Assembly (NCBI RefSeq): GCF_910592395.1
Contig: NC_088319.1
Coordinates: 6,140,001-6,200,000 of the forward strand
Direction: 5' to 3'
Origin: Lineus longissimus
Lineage: Eukaryota > Nemertea > Pilidiophora > Heteronemertea > Lineidae
Length of the DNA stretch: 60,000 nt
The notes beneath the pieces are model-generated. The model was not told the origin of the DNA. It did no database searches and was given only the letters and a program-made list of their open reading frames with translations. A program made the position numbers and the translations under genes. Shown here one piece after another: positions 1-10,656 of this stretch (its first letter is position 1; every line of letters starts with the position of its first letter).

Positions 1-509
1 AATTTACCCGACTATGATGAGTATCACGAATGGATACCCGGGTTCTTGACATTTTTATGAAGACTGCTCTTCTGCGAGCCAAAGCAACGCTCACTCTTTT
101 AACTGCTCTGCTAACAGTTGACTGATGAATGTGAGTGTGATCACCCACAGTCATCTGAAAGGCACCCGTTCCATAAAACCTAAGAGCAATCAAAACTTGC
201 ATTTATGGAGGCAAAGCATGATTGCGCTCTGTTTCATGGTGGATATCATCTGCCACTAAATCAACAATGTATCGCGTGTTTTCTTTGGTGAAACGAAACC
301 TCTTATGAAACTCGTCATCATTGTAATACTCAAACGGGTTGAGACGATCTCTAATGACCCTCTCTCGTCTCAACTGCCTCCTGGCACGAAGTTCTTGCAA
401 ATTTCGAACATTACCAAAATCATCTAACAAATCCTCCATAATTCTCTTATGTCTGCAGTCTATCTCAGTTTCAAACAAAAACCATGGTACAAAACTAGTA
501 GGCTCAATG
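1..509 (-). pseudogene. HARBI1-like Harbinger transposase, N-terminal part, runs off the window
   Basis: The minus frame reads RVIRDRLNPFEYYNDDEFHK and a run ending in RNHALPP, the N-terminal signature of HARBI1-like nucleases of PIF/Harbinger transposons. After an in-frame TAA at 202-204 the same frame goes on as MQVLIALRFYGTGAFQ, then a helix-turn-helix-like stretch with QSTVSRAVKRV. The family needs this region to be continuous, so the TAA is a lesion. The DDE catalytic residues would lie left of base 1. No ATG opens the frame: it starts after a stop near 510, which suggests an upstream exon or 5' decay. The Myb-like accessory gene lies directly upstream on the same strand, the usual two-gene Harbinger arrangement. 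Family assignment is firm; activity is unlikely. Confidence 0.8.
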
Positions 510-586
510 AATCATAATGAAAAATCTATATCACAGGTCGCAACCGCGGATTAATGAATACTGTGAGTGGGACAAAAGTAAACTGT

Positions 587-1531
587 TCAAAGTTGTTGCA
601 TAGAGTAAACGTTATTATAGTCCAAAGAAGGCTGATCCTGTTTCTTCACAATCTCCAATTTCAGTAAAGCCTTATTTTGCTTCATTTCCATTACTTCCAT
701 TTTGGCCTGATGTAGTTCCCGCAGGTTAGCCATTTTAAGCTCATGTTGTTCCGTGGCAAATTGCACAAGCTGGTCTTCGGGAGAAATTGATGCAGTTTTC
801 TGCTTCTTTGCTTTCGGCTCGGGAGTGTTTCGCCTCGACGATCCTTTGGACGTGCTAGGTACCGGCTGTTGTGGATGCGCTTGGAACGAAAGTGCAGAAG
901 GAATGGATAAAATTCGTATTTCGTCGTTTTCCTGGGTTTCTTCTCTGAGAAAAAAGAAATGAAAGGGCTTAAGAATTTTTATCCTTCCCTAAAAATATTG
1001 GAACTTTATTTTCCACCTTAATAGCCTACTCGAACTGTATTTGGGGGGGGGGGGCAGTCTTTCAGTCTGGGGTGGGGTGGGGGCAGGCAGTCTGTTTGGG
1101 TTGGGTCGTATGAGGTGGGTCTTAGCTTACCTTAGTATCGGCTCGATTGGTAGGCCTAGGTCTGGGACATCGTCCGGTGGCTGAGAATCATCGTCGAAGG
1201 GATTGGTGTACTGTTTAAATTCGGCAGGTATCAGGCGATATATTTCTTCATCGAGTCCCTGTGGTGGGTCTGGTGCTGGTCCACCCCCAGTTTTCTGTCT
1301 CTCTTTGTTAAAATCCGAATATGTCTTTTTTGCGCCAATTTTCATCGTTTTCCACTGATCTTTGAGCTGTTTTTCACTTCGTAAGTCCTTGTACCGAGAG
1401 GAAAATGTTTTGTACACACTGGCCCATGCACTAGCCTTTTTCCGATTTATCCCCGCATCAGTTTTTTTGTCTTCGATTGTTTTCACGTGGTCCCTTACAC
1501 AATCTATAAAAAAATCCCGCTCTGAACTTTC
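587..1531 (-). CDS. Harbinger-type Myb/SANT-like accessory protein, two exons, 5' end unclear
   Basis: Exon 1 (1531 to 1131) encodes a Myb/SANT-like trihelix domain (FFIDCVRDHVKTIEDKKTDA, then SEKQLKDQWKTMKIGAKKTY) followed by a KTGGGPAP motif and an acidic NPFDDD segment, as in the DNA-binding partner of Harbinger transposases. It ends at a GTAAGC donor (1130-1125). A TTTTTTCTCAG acceptor starts exon 2 (944 to 587), and the phases fit (AG plus A). Exon 2 encodes a Ser/Pro-rich linker and a charged coiled coil with ELKMANLRELHQAKMEVMEM, then TGA at 587-589. An in-frame TAA at 1532-1534 lies just before the domain, so either the start is in another exon or the copy is dead. The intron (945-1130) contains a G-rich run. 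In such elements the protein binds subterminal DNA and brings the nuclease to the nucleus. Confidence 0.65.
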
Positions 1532-1917
1532 TTAGTTCTTCGCACGTTTTCTTGTTGCAGCAGGCTGTGTTTTGGCAGGTTGTGCGACTTCCTCGCATTG
1601 AACATGCTGACGACCTATCTTGGAGCACATGTTGTCCGTGACAAGGATAGGCCTTTACAGTTCTGAAACCAAACTCTATTGTGATTGACATTAGGTCGAG
1701 TGTGAATTGCATATAAAAATAGATTTCCTTGCCAATTCACTCCAATACCATAGATCAACGCTAAACCATGTAATAAGCTATTCTCTGTATTGTCATACTT
1801 TGAATAGTTTCACTTCGTTATATGCATAGCAATTTTCCTACACCACGAAGAGGGGAATACCAATTCTCAGAATAGGCTAAACCATAGTATAGTAATGCCT
1901 CTTTTATGCATTCGGGC

Positions 1918-2145
1918 CCAGATAAATAACATCCACTTGCTTACCCTTATCTAGAGCTTCTCCCCACTGATGGAGAACATCAACCATTGTGTACCCGTGG
2001 AGCGTTTTGCTCGAAACCCGTGATGTGCATCATTCAAATGATGTAGGATGGCAGGATAAACTTTATTATGAATTAATCTCTCTAGGACCTTTGAAACAAC
2101 AGGTAAAAGTGACACAGGTCTGTAATTATTTACCTTGCCCTTATC
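1918..2145 (-). pseudogene. LINE reverse transcriptase fragment
   Basis: Minus-strand translation gives NYRPVSLLPVVSKVLERLIH followed by HGFRAKRST. These are the conserved fingers/palm motifs of non-LTR retrotransposon reverse transcriptases (CR1/Jockey/RTE-like reading). A one-base shift is needed to continue into LHQWGEALDKGKQVDVIYL. The fragment stops before the catalytic YADD box. It is a short dead fragment; the clade cannot be decided from this length. Confidence 0.7.
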
Positions 2146-2422
2146 CTCCTTTTAGTTCAGTAATCGTCTCGGACGCCACCTTCCCACTACATACCAGATC
2201 ATGGATACTGTTCTGCTGGGCCGCAACCTGCTTTAAATCCTGCTGATGGAGTTCCTGCAGGAACAGAAGCTGCTCCTGTAACTCGACCTGGTCATTGGCT
2301 GCTTCCTCAACAACTTTCATGAGACCATTGTATGCATTGTTGAGGCCATTATAATCTCTCCGCAGCTTCCGGAACAGGGCAATAATATCGGGAAGGTGGG
2401 TCGCATCTAAGGTGGTCATCAC
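2141..2422 (-). CDS. Short coiled-coil ORF, function unknown
   Basis: A 93-aa frame starts at an ATG pair near 2420 and is rich in Leu, Glu and Gln in heptad-like spacing (VVEEAANDQVELQEQLLFLQ), so a coiled coil is likely. It ends where the LINE fragment begins in another frame. It may be a LINE-related ORF piece, an exon of an unknown gene, or chance. I do not recognise it. Confidence 0.25.
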   Translation of the reverse strand: MMTTLDATHLPDIIALFRKLRRDYNGLNNAYNGLMKVVEEAANDQVELQEQLLFLQELHQQDLKQVAAQQNSIHDLVCSGKVASETITELKGG

Positions 2423-2919
2423 TGGTCAACAGAAAAAAAATCAAAGTCTAAGCAATTTGATTAAGATCTGGTTTGAAAAACCAGGCCAGTCCCCGCCCCG
2501 CAGCACGCCTACCTGGTTTGGTGTTGAATGCACAATAATACAAATTCATAGCAATGACACAGACAAAGCGAAGCAAAATAAAAGGAAGGACAAGTTTAAC
2601 ACACAGAAGACTAGACATGGACAGTGCAGGTTGGCGAATAGGTGAGCAAAGCAAGTGAACCACAACCAGTATTATAGACGGTGGAGTGTGCATGATGAGA
2701 AAGTGTACTTCACCTTGAATATATGCAGAGACAATAAATCACTTGAAGTTGAAAGAAGAAAATAATAACATGACTTTTTATTCCAACACTTTCTTCTTAA
2801 TATACAGCTGAAATTGAGAAATTGCGGCGATTGAATACATACACTCTTCCTGGCTTTCAGCACACGTTTTAGTTTTCGCTGCTCGGACTGCGGACATCTT
2901 TTTTCTTTTGTTTGATCCA
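2423..2919. other. Intergenic stretch with a short basic ORF at its right edge
   Basis: No clear gene. A minus-strand frame (about 2778-2966) runs from inside the left palindrome arm outward. The palindrome therefore duplicated only the first part of whatever exon was here. A second overlapping frame starting at the same place is short and Lys/Arg-rich. Neither is recognisable. Confidence 0.3.
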
Positions 2920-3801
2920 CCTGCCGTCTCTTCCAGGCTTTCTCTTTTTCTGGCCCCCTGCCATGTCATGATGACCAGCTAGCTGTGCCTGTAACAAATT
3001 TGTAGTAGACATAAGAAACTAAAAGAAAAATGAGGATATTTTCTGGCTGGGCAACTGAAACGTCAACAACACAAAATTAGAATAAAATTAAATCAATCAC
3101 CTCATGTCATCAAAATCAGAAATTATCTTCCACAAAATCTGGGCCTAAAGCTTACTATAGCATGAAATGGTTGTCCTCATCACACAATATGCATTGTAAG
3201 TGCAGTAATTAAGGAGGAACCAGATAAAATCCATTTGCCATGCATTGTTTACATGTTCACACGGTGTTCCGCCGTAACACAATCCACATATTTTGTGACC
3301 CGATCTGGCAAAATGAGTCACATTGACCAACATTCACAAAATGAGTTATGGATATCTTTCTCATGATATCCATAACTCATTTTGTGAATGTTGGTCAATG
3401 TGACTCATTTTGCCAGATCGGGTCACAAAATATGTGGATTGTGTTACGGCGGAACACCGTGTGAACATGTAAACAATGCATGGCAAATGGATTTTATCTG
3501 GTTCCTCCTTAATTACTGCACTTACAATGCATATTGTGTGATGAGGACAACCATTTCATGCTATAGTAAGCTTTAGGCCCAGATTTTGTGGAAGATAATT
3601 TCTGATTTTGATGACATGAGGTGATTGATTTAATTTTATTCTAATTTTGTGTTGTTGACGTTTCAGTTGCCCAGCCAGAAAATATCCTCATTTTTCTTTT
3701 AGTTTCTTATGTCTACTACAAATTTGTTACAGGCACAGCTAGCTGGTCATCATGACATGGCAGGGGGCCAGAAAAAGAGAAAGCCTGGAAGAGACGGCAG
3801 G
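2920..3801. repeat. 882-bp near-perfect inverted repeat (palindrome)
   Basis: Two arms of about 437 bp (2920-3356 and 3365-3801) are reverse complements with no mismatch seen by eye, around an 8-base spacer at 3357-3364 (centre GATATC...GATATC). The same 62-codon frame appears on opposite strands in the two arms, at 3145-3333 and 3388-3576. Such long perfect arms imply recent formation or a sequencing/assembly foldback. No transposon-like terminal motif is evident at the outer edges. Confidence 0.9.
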
Positions 3802-4105
3802 ATTTATGGGGCCTACCATCAGGATCATGAGATGACATGTCATGATGTGTTGGCTGTTCGTTGCGTGCATGCAATGGCATGCATGCACAGATGCAATGCA
3901 TGTGTACATGGTGTGCATTTAGTATTAGGCTAGGCCTACACCGTCATATCGACAACAAAGGAAATAAATGATTCCACAAAAGGGTACAATATAGCTAGCC
4001 AGCAGCTATGTACGGGATGTCGCGATGTGAGGGAATCTGAAGGATCAGTGTGTGATCGTGAGCTGTCCAGAGCCACAGAGGCAGAGTGTTTAGGGCCTAC
4101 TATAC
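3802..4105. other. Non-coding stretch rich in ATGCA/TGCAT words
   Basis: No gene is seen. Around 3860-3910 there are many overlapping GCATGC and TGCAT words, a low-complexity purine-pyrimidine alternation. The rest has no recognised feature. Confidence 0.4.
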
Positions 4106-4330
4106 TTGCCAATTATCCAATTCTAACGGGGGCTCGTCATCCTCATCCTGATCCATTTCCGACTCGTCAGCAGATTCCTCTCCACTTTCATCTGTCTCTG
4201 GCTCATACTGGTACGGCGATATCCCAAGCTCAGCAACTTGTTGGTTCTCATCCAATTCTGCACTGTCTAACTCGTCAAATTCGTTATATTCGTCCGAGCT
4301 CCAATTGATTTCACTAAACATCGACGCCAT
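4106..4330 (-). CDS. Probable first coding exon, acidic N-terminus of an unknown protein
   Basis: A 75-codon frame starts at ATG 4330-4328 in a good context (CAAAATGGCGTCG) and ends exactly at a GTATAG donor (4105-4100) in phase 0. The peptide is strongly acidic (DESGEESADESEMDQDEDDE) and contains GISPYQYEPE. Similar acidic leaders followed by an intron occur in invertebrate proteins with a P2X7-like C-terminal domain, many of them transposon-linked; that link is a guess from the motif. No downstream exon was identified in the window. Confidence 0.4.
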
Positions 4331-6139
4331 TTTGAAAACCTGATTCCCTGCAACGCGTCACGGCTCTCATTTACATATTGACCTATATTCATGCTATTTC
4401 TAGGGCGGCATTGAGATTTCTCGGGGAGGAGGAATTTCCATCAGATAAATCAACCATTTCCGAAAAATCGCCTTAGAATCATAAATGAACAATACCATCT
4501 GATAAAATGCAATATCATCACTTTCCTGTGTGTGGAAGATAGATGGTAGTCGGGTTTTGGTCTGATATACGACTTTAAATTGCTCTGCCTCTCACTCTAC
4601 AGAAGATCTTCTAGCTGGTGATCAGCATGTGGCTATTGATGTTAAAACGTCACATGGTGACACACCACCAATTTTGATCTTTTTACCTCCCTGCATAACT
4701 TCTTTGACCGGGTTAGATGTCTTGTGAAATTCATTACATCCCTGACTAGGGAAGGTTTGATTGTAAGCATCACAGCTCATCCAAGCCTTTGGCTAATTTT
4801 GGTGGTTTTTGGCTCCTTAAGGTTGCCTTCCCTGCCCCTTCCTCAGAATATGCAAATGCCCAGGATGTGTTTCTTTTAAACCATCTGCATGCCCCATGGC
4901 GGTAGTGAGAGCCTGATCATAAGCATAATGAATCTTTGTTTTCGATGCGTTTTATACGCACAAGATATTTCAGCGTGTCGTCGAAACTCATTGTTGGAAT
5001 GATAGTATTTTTTGGATTGATACGGATGCTTATGATGATGATGATGATGAGGATGCTAAATAGAAAAAGGCACAATAATAATACTAATAATAAAATACAA
5101 ACTTTATCACTTACAGACTTACATAAACGCACTTAATCATTAGACATGTTCATTGGCCAGACACGGGTGGCATTACATGAAAAGAAAATCATTAGCAGGA
5201 ACTAAATACAAGCAAAGGAAATGATACGTTCACTTAGTGCCTGTGAGAGCATGATCACAGCAATTGTACAGACTAAGGTGTATTCTTGCCTTAGAAGGCA
5301 TAAACTATTAATAGCTGAAGAGCAGTGTGTAAAAATTGTCACTCATGTAACGCTTCGTGAACTGTTACAATTTTGAAATATTTTCTTCTCCTTAAATCTT
5401 GTCAAAATTTCATCTGATTCTATTCAGAAATACAAAAAACGTTATGTTGCATCATCAAACATAGTGCGCTATTTAGCTCATTTTGAGTAAATTGAATTCT
5501 AAGATTCATCATAATATTTTCTAAGTCTTGCCTCTTCCAAGTCATTGAATACTAGCAAAAATGAATCTCCAATTGTTTTGTATAAATCAGGCACTCTCTA
5601 GAGAACACTTTGAAGCCTGTTTGTCATTGCATCTTCAATGTTTTCTGCCTTGACAATGTAGGAGTAAGTCCAAGACAACACACCAAGTAACGAAAAATAT
5701 GAAAAAAATTGATCAGTGCGTGTTTCAGTTCGGAGTACAATCATCACCACCTAGTCCAAAACTTTTTTTTCTAATCCGAACGAACAGTGCTACTGCTAAA
5801 ACATTGGCACTCAATATATTTCCAGCAACTTTATGTTATATTCCCTGTAGAATTCACACTAAGTTATGATTTTAATACATAGCATCCTTAACCCATAGCG
5901 GGGCAAGCATTTAATATTTCTAAACACCTGAAAGGGGCAAGGCATTCAGGCATTGGTGACCAAATTCATGAAAATAATAACAATAACACAATAAACCAAG
6001 ATACACCCAATAAAGTATACATTAAATCTAAAACCCAGGTATTATGTGGTGTTGTCTTATGAGCGGTTTCCACAGTAAAAAATCAATGATTCTAGCTATC
6101 ATAATTCATGAGAAATAGCCAAAAGTAGTTTTCTTGCAT
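4331..6139. other. Non-coding DNA, no gene recognised
   Basis: Short frames only, with no domain motifs, splice-bounded exons or repeats beyond a small ATG microsatellite near 5031-5050. Several AT-rich stretches but no recognisable regulatory element. Confidence 0.5.
5031..5050. repeat. (ATG)n microsatellite
   Basis: About six to seven tandem ATG units followed by AGGATG. The apparent ORFs on both strands here come from the repeat. Confidence 0.7.
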
Positions 6140-6142
6140 TTA

Positions 6143-7615
6143 GGGATCACGTCCAAAGTCCGCACGCGAATATTCGCTGCGCGAGTCGGGGCGAAAATTC
6201 GCCTGGTCGAATATCGCCACACTCATTCGCCTCCAAATCGCTCCCTGCTTCGGCGATTCTATTATGATCAGGCGAAAATTCAGACTGAATAAAAATCGCA
6301 GGCAAAAATAATAATCGCGCCTAATTCGCTCTCACCAACCATCGGAACGTAGCGAATATTAGAGGCCTACATGTGTTGTAGTATGCGTATTCCGACATCA
6401 GCTGATAGCAGACCGAACAAAAACACAAACTGGAATTCCCGGTCAACCTGACTGCAGTAATCATATACATCACATCTATCCACGAGGAGCTACACAAATT
6501 TGGCACAGAGGTTTGAGGTTCTTAGTATTATGGTATGTATTCCGAAGGATTGTGGCAGAATGTACCAAATCATACAGCTAATCATAGTTAGGCTTATGTT
6601 TCCGAGTCTCAGCCAACCAATCAAGATCATTGTAGTATCCGGTTATCCTAAACAGCGTCAACCAGCGCCCACCAGCATTCACCAGGTTTAAAGTCGGGTA
6701 TAAAGTCATCATATAAAATTTTGTGGCCAAAACGTAATACATACACCATAAAAAATACATTTCCTGAAAATTTCATGCTTATTTCGTTTATGACCATTAT
6801 ATTTTACTTTGATGGCTTTAATGTATGTATGTGTTTAAACCTGGTGGACGCTGTTTAGTATGACCCGATTTGTTTACGTGACTGCACTTTTCCGCCAATA
6901 AAACAAGACGAAAGTCGTTGCAAAATCGTTCCGAATATCGGACAAGCATGCAAGAGCCACCAATTTCGTAAAATCGCTCCATTATCGCCTGGAGCGATTT
7001 TGGGGGCGAAATGAGACAAGACCGCTAATGAATATTCATAGGTTGGAGGGTCGAGGCCTATCAATTAGACGAGTGCATGTTTTTTACTCTCAAGTACGTA
7101 TTTGGAGAGGTATTGAAAAAATATTTGCTGTGGCAGATATAAAGAAATTATTTGATGAAAAAATTAATTTCGAATTTTGCTAATTGGGTAATAGGGGGCG
7201 TGTTTTGAGTTTTTTCTGCCAGTTGGCTGAAAACAGTGGAAATATCAAAGTCTGTCTAATTTGTCGATTATAAAAAAATTTCCGTGGTCAATCACCAATT
7301 TCCATCGCACCAGTTACTCGCAAGACTAACCCGTATATCATATCCGAATTTCAGTTTCACTACTTGACGCGTTCTTTGATGCGTCGCGGTCAAACATTGA
7401 CAATTTAACTGCTAAAAGGCTTAAAAAATCAATTGTGGTCTTGTCTCAAATAGAAGAATTGGCGCGATTGTGGGCGAATTTCGCATCTGACATTCCGGCG
7501 ATTTCATATTATCGCCTCACATTCGCCGGTCGATTTTCGGACAGATTTCGCAGGCGAAATACTGTAGGGTGAATTTCGCCGGCGAATATCGCGTGCGGAC
7601 TTTGGACGTGATCCC
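6143..7615. mobile_element. Non-autonomous Harbinger-like DNA transposon
   Basis: The ends are inverted repeats starting GGGATCACGTCCAAAGTCCG (left, 6143) and its reverse complement (right, ending 7615). TTA is duplicated on each side (6140-6142 and 7616-7618), the 3-bp TWA-type target of PIF/Harbinger. The inner parts of both ends are packed with ATTCGC/GGCGAA words, like clustered subterminal protein-binding sites. No transposase frame lies inside, so mobilisation would need an enzyme in trans. The degraded Harbinger at 1-1540 is on record in the same window, but a shared TIR cannot be tested here. Confidence 0.8.
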
Positions 7616-7658
7616 TTAGCGCTCTCTGGGGCGGAGCGTAGTTCAAAAATCGTCAAAA

Positions 7659-10230
7659 CTGCCAAAAGGCACAATGGCACCATAAGACCTTCAAATACCC
7701 AAAATGAAGATACCTAGCATTTGTGGTTACGGAGATAGGCTTTGGAAACGAGTTCAACGGACAGATGGACGGACAGACGACACCAGCCTTTATTAGCTGA
7801 GGGGTCAAACTGGTTGTCTTAATCCTCATATGAGAGGTCATCTGACATCTTTCTGGCGTGGAGCCTGGTGGCGGAGCGTCAGCATCAGTTGGTGAAGCAC
7901 CAGCAGCTGCAGGTCCAGTGCCAGTAGCTGGAGGTGGAGCACCAAGCACCAGTAAGTACAAGGCCAGTGGCACAGAAAGTGAAGCAGCATGTCGACTCTG
8001 TTCCACCAATCACTTTGGTATTATCTATTTCTTTCCGTGCGGCATCTGAAAAAGTTTTTATGCTTGGATGTGCTCTGTTGTTCTTGTTGGTCAGCAACAT
8101 CTTCATTGGCTGGGAGTACACCATCTATTTTGAAGCGCTGGTGTACATTTTGTACAGAGAGGATCAATAAAAATTTTACACTTCAAATGTATGGTCAAAA
8201 TCTTTTATAATTTTGGATATACCCTTAAATATACATATGTACTTAAAGAGCAAGCTCTCTCGATTAATTTGTTACCAGCAGATTTAAAATCCTCCATCGT
8301 TAACTACCCAGGACAGATTTTGTACACTGTGCCAGTTGATTCTATTCACCTGGCACTGTGTACAGGGATTATGCCAATGAAAGTTGATTCTATGGTTCTC
8401 GTCAGCAACTTTTAGGAAATGGGTGAGGGATTTTCATCATCTTTCATCAGCACATTTTTAGAGTTCTCGCCAAATGGCACAATGGCACCATAAGACCTTC
8501 AAATATCCAAGATGAAAAGGCCTAGCATTTATGGTTACGAAGATACGCTCCGGAAACGAGTTGAACGGACAGATGGATGGAAAAATGACACCAGGCTTTA
8601 TGGGCTGAGGGTTAAAAACTGGTTATCTTAATCCTCATATGAGAGGTTATCTGACAACTTTCTGGCGTGGAGCCTGGTGGCAGAGCGCCAGCAGCAGTAG
8701 GTTGAGCACCAGCAGCTGCAGGTCCAGTGCCAGCAGCTGGAGGTGGAGCACCAAGCAGCAGTAAGTAGAACGCAAATTGCACAGAAAGTGAAGCAGCATG
8801 TCGACTCTGTTCCACCAAACACTTTGGCATTATCTATTTCTTTCCGCGTGGTATTTGAAAAGGTTTTTTATGCTTGGATGTGCTCTGTTGTTCTTGTTGG
8901 TCAGCAACATCCCCATTGGCTGGGAGTACGCCATCTATCTTGAAGCGCTGGAAACGAATTGAACGGACAGATGGACGGACAGACGACACCAGCCTTTATG
9001 GGCTGAGGGGTCAAAACTGGTTATCTTAATCCTCATATGAGAGGTCATCTGACATCTTTCTGGCGTGGAGCCTGGTGGCGGAGCGCCAGCAGCAGTTGGT
9101 GGAGCACCAGCAGCTGCAGGTCCAGTGCCAGCAGCTGGAGGTGGAGCACCAAGCAGCAGCAAGTAGTACGTCAGTGACACAGAAAGTGATGCAGCATGTC
9201 GACTCTGTTCCACCAAACACTTTGGCATTATCTATTTTTTTCCGCGTGGTGTCTGAAAAGGTTTTTGTTGATTGGATGTGCTCTGTTATGCAAGCAAAAA
9301 AGAAAAATGACACACTTCCAATATGGTCAATATCTTTTAGAATTTTGGATATACCCTAAAATATACATATGTACTTGAAGAACAAGCTCTCTCGATTAAT
9401 TTGATACCACCGGTTTCAAAATCCTTCCAAGGTTGACTGCACAGGACAGATTTTGTACACTGTGCCAGTTGATTTTATTCAACTGGCACCGTGTACAGGG
9501 ATTAGGCCAATGAAAGTTGATTCTATGGTTCTCGTCAGCCACTTTCAGGAAATGGGTGAGGGATTTTCATCATCTTTCATCAGCACATTTTTAGAGTTCT
9601 CGCTAAATGGCACAATGGCACCATAAGACCTTCAAATATCCAAGATGAAAAAAGGCCTAGCATTTATGATTACGGAGAAAGGCTTCGGAAACGAGTTCAA
9701 CGGAAAGATGGACCGACAGACGACACCAGCCTTTATAGGCTGAGGGGTCAAAATTGGTTGTCTTAATCCTCATATGAGAGGTCATCTGACATCTTTCTGG
9801 CGTGGAGCCTGGTGGCGGAGCGTCAGCAGCAGTTGGTGGAGCACCAGCAGCTGCAGGTCGAGTGCCAGTAGCAGGAGGTGGAGCACCAAGCAGCAGTAGG
9901 TAGAACGCCAGTGGCACAGAAAGTGAAGCAGCATGTCGACTCTGTTCCACAAACCACTTTTTTTTTTCGCGTGGTGTCTGAAAAGGTTTTTTATGATTGG
10001 ATGTACTCTGTTATTCAAGCAAAAAAGAAAACTTGCGATTCTTCTTGTTGGTCAGCAACATCCTCATTGGCTGGGAGTGCGCCATTAATCTTGAAGCGCT
10101 GGTGTACATTTTGTATAGAGTGGATCAATAAAAATGTTACACTTCCAATATGGTCAATATCTTATGCATTTGGATATACCCTAAAATATACATATGTACT
10201 TGAAGAGCAAGCTCTCTCGACTACTGTATG
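7659..10230. repeat. Four-copy complex tandem repeat with a Q-rich coding-like core
   Basis: A block with GCGTGGAGCCTGGTGGC recurs at about 7856, 8664, 9064 and 9801. A block with GGCACAATGGCACC recurs at 7671, 8475 and 9609. Units run from about 490 to 800 bp. The join between units 2 and 3 (near 8950) lacks the unit head, consistent with an unequal recombination deletion. In one plus frame the core reads QQLVEHQQLQVQCQQLEVEH, a possible coiled coil. The opposite frame is Pro/Ala-rich. The copies have different stops, so a functional protein is doubtful. Unit tails carry GTACACTGTGCCAG-type inverted words. Confidence 0.7.
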
Positions 10231-10520
10231 ATTCCACCTGTCCCGCCAGTTTGTAAATTCTATAGATCGGGTATATTATACAAAGGGGTACACTAATAGG
10301 TAGTACTGAGTGAATGGAGTGTAAATAACACACGCTGGGGTCACGGTCGCTGGTGTGGTGTGCACGGATTAAATGCGCAATTATGCGTTGGCTTGTACAC
10401 AAGTGTCCTGGATACGGGGTATCCAGAAGACCTGCTGCTGTAGATCGGCTGAACTTGCAAGGAGACTAATTACTGGTAGAAGATGAAGCCGGAAGACAAG
10501 AGTATTAATTAACAAGTTTA

Positions 10521-10543
10521 CTAGCACTACCTGCGCTCTGCGC
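10521..10543 (-). other. Candidate Helitron 3' terminus: hairpin plus CTAG
   Basis: On the minus strand an 11-base stem-loop (four G-C pairs, loop AGA) is followed 8 bases later by CTAG and then T. Helitron 3' ends have a short hairpin about 10 bases before CTRR and insert between A and T. The stem is short, so this is tentative. Confidence 0.45.
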
Positions 10544-10656
10544 GATTGCTGGGTAAATGAGGGCTGTAGTGATGGGGGAAATGTTATGTGCAAAGGGGTT
10601 GTCGGTCTGACTTACAGAAGTTGTGGATTTGGCGGTTGTTCTTTAGATCTCGAGTT

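Noticed and set aside
3145-3576. Identical 62-aa ORFs on opposite strands
   Set aside because: They mirror the palindrome arms; no coding evidence.
4917-5136. 71- and 66-aa ORFs on both strands
   Set aside because: Arise from the ATG/CAT microsatellite.
7653-9950. Pro/Ala-rich minus-strand ORFs of 70-118 aa in the tandem array
   Set aside because: They follow the repeat, differ between units and lack start consistency; treated as repeat by-products.
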